Of a stretch of 8,209 bases of DNA, positions 1 through 4,765 are shown piece by piece. Made by a program: the position numbers and the translations under genes. Origin of the DNA: Haloferacaceae archaeon PL-Br10_E2g29 (GTDB taxonomy: Archaea; Halobacteriota; Halobacteria; Halobacteriales; Haloferacaceae); assembly GCA_001563965.1 (NCBI GenBank), contig LKMS01000065.1, positions 1 through 8,209 of the forward strand, read 5' to 3'. Position 1 is the first letter of the stretch, and every line of letters begins with the position of its first letter. A model generated the notes under the pieces. The model made no database searches. It saw nothing but the letters and a program-made list of their open reading frames with translations, and had not been told where the DNA came from.

Positions 1-31
1 CGTTCTCGGTTGTGTGTGTGTTGTCGCTCAT
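1..31 (-). CDS. Start of next operon gene (partial), possibly second cytochrome b subunit
   Basis: Four bases after the cytochrome b stop codon, an ATG on the minus strand (29-31) opens a frame reading MSDNTHTTEN that continues off the left edge. The N-terminus is short and polar. The preceding cytochrome b carries only the four-helix heme-binding half. In split b6f-like complexes the next gene usually encodes the C-terminal half (subunit IV/PetD-like), so that is the best guess; a Rieske protein or another accessory subunit is also possible. Only ten codons are visible, so the existence of the gene rests on the start position and tight spacing, and its identity is inference. A CA dinucleotide run (TG repeat at 11-20 on the plus strand) falls inside these codons. 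Confidence 0.5.
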   Translation of the reverse strand, partial: MSDNTHTTEN

Positions 32-35
32 TGTA

Positions 36-839
36 TCAGTGTGGCTCTGCGATGCCCTGCACCCAGACGATACCGATGTGGAGCGCGATTAGCGCGGTGA
101 CCACGAACGGTAACACGAACACGTGCAGGATGTACATTCTGATGATCGTTGCCTCGCCGAGCGTGAAGCCACCGAACAGCAGCTGGGCGGTCCACTCGCC
201 GACAATCGGGGTTGCCAGCGCCATCTCGACGCCGATCTGGCCGGCCCAGAAGGCCAGCTGGTTCCACGGCAGGAGGTAGCCCGTGTAGCCGAAGACCATC
301 GAGAGGCTGATCAGGATGATGCCCAGCAGCCAGTTGAGTTCACGGGGTTCCTTGTAGGAGCCGGTGAAGTAGACCCGCAGCATGTGGAGGAACACCGCGG
401 CGAGCATGATCTGGGCGGCCCAGCGGTGGATGCTCCGCAGCATGAAGCCGAACTGGAGATCCTGCATGATCATCCGCATCGACTCGTAGGCGATCGGGTC
501 GCCACCGGCGGTCGCCGTCGTCCCGGGCGAGTAGTAAAACCCGAGCAAGGCTCCGGTGACGGCGGCAACGATGTACGCCAGCACCGAAAAGAATCCCAGC
601 GAGTACAGCGGATACCAGTACCAGAACTTGTTGTCGAGGTTGTACTGCTCGGTGTGGCTCTTTGGCATCTGGAGGTTTACCTTGTAGTAGGCGTCCTCCA
701 GTAGCTCGAGGTAGTCGACGATGCGGAACCGACGGTCGAGATAGACGAGCGTCGTCAGAAACGCTGTTTCAATCGGCGTCAAGTCCTTCGTCTTGAGCCA
801 CGCGTTATGGTCGAAGTCGTCTCGTTCTTTGAGGCTCAT
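36..839 (-). CDS. petB: Cytochrome b, N-terminal diheme subunit (b6-type) of bc complex
   Basis: This 267-residue membrane protein is the diheme core of a cytochrome bc/b6f-type quinol oxidoreductase, passing electrons from quinol across the membrane. It has an unusually long polar N-terminus (about 70 residues), then four helices: about 76-103, 133-158, 168-190 and 233-261. The heme ligands are His138 (SIHRW) and His152 in helix B, and His239 and His254 in helix D. The GYTGYLLPWNQLAFWA stretch after helix C is a family hallmark. Spacing in helix D is 14 residues between the histidines, as in cytochrome b6 rather than mitochondrial cytochrome b (13). The protein ends after helix D, so the subunit IV half must be separate. 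ATG 837-839 lies one base after the upstream stop; an in-frame extension to 926 would overlap the upstream gene and is rejected. The family call is firm; the symbol follows haloarchaeal usage. Confidence 0.93.
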   Translation of the reverse strand: MSLKERDDFDHNAWLKTKDLTPIETAFLTTLVYLDRRFRIVDYLELLEDAYYKVNLQMPKSHTEQYNLDNKFWYWYPLYSLGFFSVLAYIVAAVTGALLGFYYSPGTTATAGGDPIAYESMRMIMQDLQFGFMLRSIHRWAAQIMLAAVFLHMLRVYFTGSYKEPRELNWLLGIILISLSMVFGYTGYLLPWNQLAFWAGQIGVEMALATPIVGEWTAQLLFGGFTLGEATIIRMYILHVFVLPFVVTALIALHIGIVWVQGIAEPH

Positions 840-840
840 G

Positions 841-1230
841 TTATCGTTTGTAGTACGGGTAAACTGCGCGTTTGACGGTGTCCCACGCCTTGTCGGCGCC
901 GATGTCGGTTCCGTCGACGTCTTCACCGTCGATGTAGAGATCCTCCCACTTGCGACGACGCTTCTTGACGATCATCACGTCCGGCAGGAACTCCTTGCGG
1001 TACAGCGCGAGAATAAAGGCGAGGTCGATGAAGATCAGTGCGAGGATCGCCCCGAGGAACTGGTTGCCGAACTCGGTGGCCGCCCATCCCGAAATCATGG
1101 CGAAAATAAAGAAGAACACGAACACGACCTCGATAACGGTCAACAGGACAATTGCGATCGCAGCCGCCGTGCTCTCGCGGGCTGGCTCGTACCGGTGGAT
1201 GTCGCCGTAGGTGCTGCCAGAAGACGACAT
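841..1230 (-). CDS. Small two-helix membrane protein of the bc operon (DUF7318-like)
   Basis: A 129-residue protein. Residues 1-20 are polar, two strongly hydrophobic helices follow at about 21-47 and 56-77, and then comes a basic and aromatic C-terminal tail (KKRRRKWEDLY near 89-99; ending YPYYKR). The positive-inside rule puts the tail in the cytoplasm. There are no cysteines and no obvious heme- or metal-binding motif. Its ATG shares one base with the stop of the halocyanin gene (TAATG), and its stop is one base before cytochrome b, so the three genes are almost certainly co-transcribed and translationally coupled. I recall a haloarchaeal family of unknown function (DUF7318) in this operon position; that name is from memory and unverified. 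A small accessory subunit helping assembly or stability of the cytochrome b complex is the reasonable inference. Confidence 0.85.
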   Translation of the reverse strand: MSSSGSTYGDIHRYEPARESTAAAIAIVLLTVIEVVFVFFFIFAMISGWAATEFGNQFLGAILALIFIDLAFILALYRKEFLPDVMIVKKRRRKWEDLYIDGEDVDGTDIGADKAWDTVKRAVYPYYKR

Positions 1231-1868
1231 TAGCGCCTCCCTTGGCCGGTGTTCGGCGACTCGCCGTATTTCAGGACGTAGAACGTGAACACGAGGCTCA
1301 CGGCAATGCCGAGAAAGCTGATAATGCCGATGTAGTGTTTCTGGAGCGGCACGCCGACATCGCTGGCGAAGTCCTCTGGCCAGCCACCGTCACCGCCGCC
1401 GGCCTCGACGGTGTCGACGTCGTCGCCGACCGCAACTGAGCCTTTCATATCGAGCGAGTCGTGTGGCGCACAGTGGTAGTCAGTGACGCCCTCGTCGTCC
1501 TCGGTGAACTCGTACTCGTAGGTGTGGCCCTCCGACGACGTGAGGTCGCTTTCGAGGTCGGCCGGCCCATCGACGGTGACGACGTTGTGTTCGCCACCCT
1601 CGCCAGTCCACTCCCACGTCACCGTCGTGCCGGGGTCGATCCAAAGCCCGGCGGGCGAAAACGCAAGTCCGCCGCCGTTTCCTTGGGCACCGACATCCAC
1701 GGTGACCTCCTCTTGTCCGCGGGCGTCTTGGTAGCCGCCGTCCACGCCATCAATGTAGGGCAAATCAGCCTGCTCCTCTTGAGCGGCTACCGTTCCGCTC
1801 CCCGCGGCAACGGCCGTGGTGGCGGCGGCAGACCCTCCTGCAGTCCGAATAAAATCCCGCCGTTTCAT
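1230..1868 (-). CDS. Halocyanin-type blue copper protein, Tat-exported, C-terminal membrane anchor
   Basis: A 212-residue electron carrier. The N-terminus MKRRDFIRTAGG is a twin-arginine signal followed by an Ala-rich stretch, with possible cleavage near VAA|Q (about residue 29), so the folded copper domain is exported by Tat. The cupredoxin domain spans about 52-148. Copper ligands are His94 (GEHNVV), Cys133, His136 and Met141, with the C-x2-H-x4-M spacing of plastocyanin. A Gly/Asp-rich linker (about 149-172) leads to one transmembrane helix (about 179-200) and a short basic tail, anchoring the domain on the outer face. No lipobox cysteine is seen near the N-terminus. Sitting inside a cytochrome b operon, it probably takes electrons from the bc complex, in the role of cytochrome c or plastocyanin. 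The ATG at 1866-1868 is fixed by the Tat motif and by a TATA-like box about 29 bases upstream. Confidence 0.92.
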   Translation of the reverse strand: MKRRDFIRTAGGSAAATTAVAAGSGTVAAQEEQADLPYIDGVDGGYQDARGQEEVTVDVGAQGNGGGLAFSPAGLWIDPGTTVTWEWTGEGGEHNVVTVDGPADLESDLTSSEGHTYEYEFTEDDEGVTDYHCAPHDSLDMKGSVAVGDDVDTVEAGGGDGGWPEDFASDVGVPLQKHYIGIISFLGIAVSLVFTFYVLKYGESPNTGQGRR

Positions 1869-1894
1869 ACACTACTGAGTCAGGTCGCGGCGTG

Positions 1895-1900
1895 CTTAAA
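1895..1900 (-). promoter_or_regulatory. Possible internal TATA box for the halocyanin gene
   Basis: In the 64-base gap between the first operon gene and halocyanin, the minus strand reads GGGTTTAAGCAC. TTTAAG (1900 to 1895) resembles the haloarchaeal TATA consensus and its centre is about 29 bases before the halocyanin ATG, fitting a leaderless or nearly leaderless transcript. It could give extra expression of halocyanin and the downstream subunits. The gap is short, so readthrough from the upstream gene is equally likely. No mapped transcript start was available. Confidence 0.35.
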
Positions 1901-1932
1901 CCCACCGACTATCACCGTCGACAAACCCCTCG

Positions 1933-2901
1933 CTACACGCCCTCTGTCTCGCGTTCTTGGCGCTCTTGGCCCTCCACAGTCTCACCGTCTTTCCCCGGCT
2001 GACTGGGCGGCAGATTTGGCCGCTCAATTCCTTCGATCTCGACGGCTCGAAGCCGGTTGCGATACTGCTCGGCACGGAACCGATCCGAGAGCCGGGCGTT
2101 GGCGACGAGCAAAAACAGAAAGAAGCCGACGATCGCGAACAGGCCGCCGATCACGGGAGCAACGAGCGTCTCGACGAACCGAAAGACGAACGCGACGATC
2201 AGGGCGAGTCCGCCGAGGAGTGTCATTCCAGCGATGATCTGGAGCATGAGATTGCCGAACTCGCCGGTCTGTTCGGGAACCGACTCCGGCGAGGGAAGAT
2301 GGTAGTTTTCGGGCGGATCGGCAACCGCGTACTCCTCGATTGAACACATTGCGACAACGGGTTCGACATCCCGAAGAATCCCGCCGCTGCCCTCGACGGT
2401 TCCGTCGGGCGAGACGACGGCATACCCCTCGTCGGAGTACGCCAGCACGCGGTCGAGGCCGTTGGGATTGCGTTCGATCACGGCAAAAATGTCGCGGCTG
2501 GCGATCTTGTTTTTGAGGTCGGCTTCGACGCGGTCGAGCAGCCGCGTGCCGGTGATCCACGTGTCGGAATCGAATGCGACCTCCCACTCTTCGGGCGTCA
2601 TTTTCGCCATATCCGCCGGCCCGAAGTTCTCGAAGTCGTATTTTTCTTCGACCGCTGCCCGGAGTTCGTCGAGGTCGCCGTCGACTTCGGGTTCGTGGGC
2701 TGTCTCGGGTGCAAGGTCGTCGGCTGGGGCCGTTTCGGTGGCTGTCTGCGGCGTCGCCTCATCGGATTCGTCCGCTACTGTGTCGTCGTGTTCCGCGGTG
2801 GCAACGCCGTCCTCGTCGTCGCGTGTCCGTCCTCCATCGGGTATCGGGTGGCCGCTTGTTCGACCTCCCCCGTCGCTGCCGGCGTTGGCTGCGGAGTCCA
2901 T
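1933..2901 (-). CDS. Two-helix membrane protein with conserved soluble domain, first gene of bc operon (DUF7319-like)
   Basis: A 322-residue protein of unknown function. Residues 1-80 are acidic, Ser/Thr/Gly-rich and probably disordered. Residues 81-205 form a compact soluble domain (LRAAVEEKYDF, then MTPEEWEVAFDSDTWITG, then a beta-rich stretch with AYSDEGYAVVSPDGTV). Two helices follow at about 217-240 and 246-268, and then a polar Arg/Glu/Pro-rich tail. There is one cysteine (186) and no recognised catalytic motif or signal peptide, so the soluble domain probably faces the cytoplasm. It is the first gene of the operon encoding halocyanin and cytochrome b, which suggests an accessory or assembly subunit of that complex. 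I recall a haloarchaeal family, DUF7319, in this position; that name is unverified. The ATG at 2899-2901 has a TATA-like box about 27 bases upstream and no in-frame rival. Confidence 0.85.
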   Translation of the reverse strand: MDSAANAGSDGGGRTSGHPIPDGGRTRDDEDGVATAEHDDTVADESDEATPQTATETAPADDLAPETAHEPEVDGDLDELRAAVEEKYDFENFGPADMAKMTPEEWEVAFDSDTWITGTRLLDRVEADLKNKIASRDIFAVIERNPNGLDRVLAYSDEGYAVVSPDGTVEGSGGILRDVEPVVAMCSIEEYAVADPPENYHLPSPESVPEQTGEFGNLMLQIIAGMTLLGGLALIVAFVFRFVETLVAPVIGGLFAIVGFFLFLLVANARLSDRFRAEQYRNRLRAVEIEGIERPNLPPSQPGKDGETVEGQERQERETEGV

Positions 2902-2920
2902 TACGCCGATATTGGGTCGG

Positions 2921-2940
2921 TATCCGTAAAGCGCTTTCCG
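2921..2940 (-). promoter_or_regulatory. Promoter of the bc operon (TATA/BRE)
   Basis: On the minus strand the sequence CGGAAAGCGC followed by TTTACGGATA (2940 to 2921) looks like a purine-rich BRE plus a TATA element. The TATA centre is about 27 bases before the ATG at 2901, as expected for a leaderless haloarchaeal mRNA. It would drive the whole minus-strand operon from here to beyond the left edge. The divergent space it shares with the plus-strand gene (2902-3064) otherwise shows only a second TATA-like box. Confidence 0.45.
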
Positions 2941-3034
2941 ACTCTCGGACCACTGCGATTACGACCCGCTGGCTGCGTTGTCAACGCGTTCTATTTGTAA
3001 TTCGCCCCGCTCATCCGCTCGCAAATGCGGGTGC

Positions 3035-3040
3035 TTTAGA
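3035..3040 (+). promoter_or_regulatory. TATA-like box of the divergent four-helix membrane protein gene
   Basis: TTTAGA, in the context GCTTTAGAACC, is centred 27 bases before the ATG at 3065. That is the spacing for a leaderless transcript and argues for this start over an upstream in-frame ATG at 2978, which would lie upstream of the box. Confidence 0.45.
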
Positions 3041-3064
3041 ACCACACAGTTCCTACATCGGACA

Positions 3065-3547
3065 ATGGTTGATGACGCGACGCTCGCTGCCCTGGCAACC
3101 CTGTCGGTGACGGCGAGCTTTCCGTTCTTCATCTACGGGGCGTGGATCATGCTCGACGCACGGACGGTCACGTGGGACGTGTTGATCCACCATCTCAAAT
3201 ACATCACCGTTGGCCTCGTGTTGACGACGGTGCCGATGATGTTCTGGATGATTCCACGGCTGGCCGAGCAGCTGTCTGGGTTGTCGGCACTGCACTCGAT
3301 TCTCGGCCTGCAGGCGTACGCGATGTTGTTGTTCGCGCTGACGGGAATCGTCCGGATTTTTCAGGCCAAGTACCACGCCAACCTGTACAAAAACCCCGAC
3401 CAGGACGTCGACCTCGACGATCTCCACGAGAACATGGGTGCGTGGCGCGGCCGACTCAGAATCGGCGTTTTCGGCTACGTCATCTTCTGGCTGGGCGCGT
3501 ATCTCACCGGCCTGTACCAATTTATTGTGCGGTACCTGTTGGTGTGA
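3065..3547 (+). CDS. Four-helix membrane protein, possible respiratory accessory (DUF7321-like)
   Basis: A 160-residue protein with four predicted helices at about 7-30, 41-63, 75-99 and 132-155, and a polar loop (about 101-131) rich in Asp and Arg. His42/His43 lie at the start of helix 2 and His77 at the start of helix 3, with His104 and His121 in the loop. Intramembrane histidines at helix ends could bind heme or interact with quinone, as in DUF420- or b561-like proteins, but no clear family signature is seen. It is divergent from the bc operon and shares its 163-base promoter region, which hints at a joint role in respiration. I recall a haloarchaeal family DUF7321 beside this operon; this is unverified. 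The start is chosen from the TATA-like box spacing. Its 3' end converges on nth with only 15 bases between the stop codons. Confidence 0.85.
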   Translation: MVDDATLAALATLSVTASFPFFIYGAWIMLDARTVTWDVLIHHLKYITVGLVLTTVPMMFWMIPRLAEQLSGLSALHSILGLQAYAMLLFALTGIVRIFQAKYHANLYKNPDQDVDLDDLHENMGAWRGRLRIGVFGYVIFWLGAYLTGLYQFIVRYLLV

Positions 3548-3562
3548 GCCGTCTGCAGCGTG

Positions 3563-4249
3563 CTAGTCCCACGACTCGCCGGACGCGAGATCGACGCTGT
3601 TGTCGACTTTCGAGGAGGGACAGATGTCTTCGAGCAGACAGTCCCTACAGTCGGGGTTGATCGCCGTACACGTCTCGCGGCCGTGGGTGATCATGAGATG
3701 CGTGTACCACTGCCAGTCTTCCTCGGGGACGACGCCCATCAGATCCTGCTCGATCGCTTCGGGGCGTTCTTCGTCGGTAATGCCGAGCCGTCGAGAAATC
3801 CGCTGGACGTGCGTGTCGACGACGATGCCTTCGACGATCTGGTGGCCGTGCTGGAGAACGACATTGGCCGTTTTGCGACCGACACCCTTCAGTTCGGTCA
3901 ACTCCCCCATGGTGTCCGGAACCTCGCCGTCGTGCTTCTCAATGAGTGTTGCGCAGGTCGACCGGATGTAGTCGGCCTTGCTGTTGAAGTAGGTGATCGA
4001 CGAGATGTCCTCGGCGAGTTCGTCCTGGTCGGCAGCAGCGTAGTCGGCCACACCGTCGTACTTGTCGAACAGTTCGGCGGTCACCGAATTGACGCGCTCG
4101 TCGGTACACTGTGCCGACAACATTACCGCAATGAGGAGTTCGAGCCGGTTCGAGAACGTGAGCGAAATCGTTGTGTCAGGATAGGCGTCGTAGAGCCGGT
4201 CGATAACTTCGAGCGTCTGGTCGTGACGGCTGTCGAGTGGGCTGCCCAT
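3563..4249 (-). CDS. nth: Endonuclease III (DNA glycosylase/AP lyase)
   Basis: A 228-residue bifunctional glycosylase/AP lyase of base excision repair, which removes oxidised pyrimidines and cuts the abasic site. The helix-hairpin-helix LKGVGRKTANVV (about 120-131) holds the catalytic lysine Lys126, and the catalytic aspartate is Asp145 in VVDTHVQR. The four iron-sulfur cysteines Cys194, Cys201, Cys204 and Cys210 have the classic C-x6-C-x2-C-x5-C spacing. The early motif VMLSAQCTD (about 42-50) is also typical. Length is slightly above the E. coli protein (211), with a longer acidic C-terminus. The start at 4249 is the only good ATG before the conserved region. All catalytic and cluster residues are present, so it should be active. 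It is probably a single-gene transcript, with no functional link to its neighbours evident. Confidence 0.97.
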   Translation of the reverse strand: MGSPLDSRHDQTLEVIDRLYDAYPDTTISLTFSNRLELLIAVMLSAQCTDERVNSVTAELFDKYDGVADYAAADQDELAEDISSITYFNSKADYIRSTCATLIEKHDGEVPDTMGELTELKGVGRKTANVVLQHGHQIVEGIVVDTHVQRISRRLGITDEERPEAIEQDLMGVVPEEDWQWYTHLMITHGRETCTAINPDCRDCLLEDICPSSKVDNSVDLASGESWD

Positions 4250-4298
4250 ACCGTCTCGTTGTGTGGCCCCCTGTTGAGTGATTCGAAGCGGGCGAGTA

Positions 4299-4308
4299 CA
4301 TATTTATC
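4299..4308 (-). promoter_or_regulatory. Possible TATA box of nth
   Basis: The minus strand reads GATAAATATG around 4299-4308, about 55 bases before the nth ATG. If used, it gives a 5' leader of roughly 28 bases, unlike the near-leaderless arrangement elsewhere in the window. No convincing Shine-Dalgarno sequence precedes the ATG, so the assignment is weak. Confidence 0.3.
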
Positions 4309-4403
4309 GTTGCCGCAATTCGCCGGGACAACTCACCTCAGATTCCTGATAGCGAGGGTGACTCCGCAAAAAGCGAAACCATATTCAATTCCAAAAGAAA
4401 AAT

Positions 4404-4420
4404 TTGATACCAAGTATAAT
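4404..4420 (+). promoter_or_regulatory. Promoter/operator-like element upstream of the DUF2061 gene
   Basis: TTGATACCAAGTATAAT contains the near-palindrome ATAC-CAA-GTAT merging into a TATA box (TATAAT, 4415-4420). The same element, 15 of 17 bases identical, overlaps the TATA box of the winged-helix gene at 6074-6090. In both cases the GTAT lies 35-39 bases before an ATG (4453 and 6119), which favours 4453 as the DUF2061 start. The surrounding 4250-4425 stretch is AT-rich against a GC-rich background and holds no gene that I can support. Confidence 0.5.
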
Positions 4421-4452
4421 TACTTATGTGGGGGCCGGTCGTGTGTCCAGGT

Positions 4453-4722
4453 ATGCTCGGGAAGGTGGTGGCAGCTGTTAGTCTCCGTGGACGGCTGCTT
4501 TCGCGGTCGGCACTGCAGGCGCGGAAACGCGCGATTGTCAAAACGCTTTGCTACCGGCTGTTCATGATCTGTATTACCGTCGTCATCGCGTGGTTCATCG
4601 TCGGCGACGTTGGCGACGCGCTCAACATCGGTATCGCCGCAAACGCCGTCAAAACCGTGACCTACTATCTGTATGAGCGAACGTGGGATCACATCACGTG
4701 GGGTGTCTCACGCTCGGCGTAA
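4453..4722 (+). CDS. DUF2061 family small membrane protein
   Basis: An 89-residue protein of the DUF2061 family, whose function is unknown. The family core runs from RKRAIVKTLCYR through a hydrophobic helix (FMICITVVIAWFIVG), the segment GDALNIGIAANAVKTVTYYLYERTW and on to ITWGV. A basic stretch precedes the first helix; the second segment (about 53-70) is amphipathic or membrane-inserted. DUF2061 proteins are small predicted two-helix membrane proteins found in bacteria and archaea, sometimes next to sulfate assimilation genes, but no such neighbour is here. Start: an ATG at 4426 would add nine residues (MWGPVVCPG). I prefer 4453 because the TATAAT at 4415-4420 puts transcription start near 4443, downstream of 4426. 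The family call is confident; the exact start is not. Confidence 0.85.
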   Translation: MLGKVVAAVSLRGRLLSRSALQARKRAIVKTLCYRLFMICITVVIAWFIVGDVGDALNIGIAANAVKTVTYYLYERTWDHITWGVSRSA

Positions 4723-4757
4723 CCGAAAAAACACTCGGCGAAACCGAATAAAAAGCG
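4714..4757. repeat. Imperfect tandem repeat between convergent DUF2061 and pan genes
   Basis: Two adjacent units of about 21-23 bases begin TCGGCGTAACCGAAAAAAC (4714) and TCGGCGAAACCGAATAAAAA (4735). The stop codon of the DUF2061 gene lies in the first unit. Each unit carries a poly-A run, read as poly-T on the minus strand. A local duplication is the simplest origin. Confidence 0.55.
4725..4755 (-). terminator. Tandem oligo-T terminator of pan
   Basis: Downstream of the pan stop (4766-4768), the minus strand has TTTTTATT (about 4755-4748) and then TTTTTT (about 4731-4726). Archaeal transcription commonly ends at such T-tracts without needing a hairpin. Two in a row, generated by the tandem repeat, would make an efficient stop and keep pan transcription from running antisense into the DUF2061 gene. 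Confidence 0.5.
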
Positions 4758-4765
4758 TCGGCGAC

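Noticed and set aside
11..20. TG dinucleotide run as a repeat element
   Set aside because: It is only five units long and falls in the first codons of the next gene (Thr/His), so it is ordinary coding sequence.
840..926. Longer N-terminus of cytochrome b starting at 926
   Set aside because: It would overlap the upstream membrane protein gene by more than 80 bases; the ATG at 839 follows that gene's stop directly.
1461..2237. Plus-strand open frame of 258 codons across halocyanin and the first operon gene
   Set aside because: It is antisense to two genes with recognisable features, becomes Arg-rich at its end and has no promoter.
2978..3064. Longer N-terminus of the four-helix protein starting at 2978
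   Set aside because: The extra 29 residues are Ser/Arg/Cys-rich and unlike a haloarchaeal protein, and the TATA-like box at 3035 lies inside this stretch.
3560..4567. Long plus-strand open frame of 335 codons opposite nth
   Set aside because: It is antisense to the clear endonuclease III gene and runs through the AT-rich promoter region and into the DUF2061 gene in another frame.
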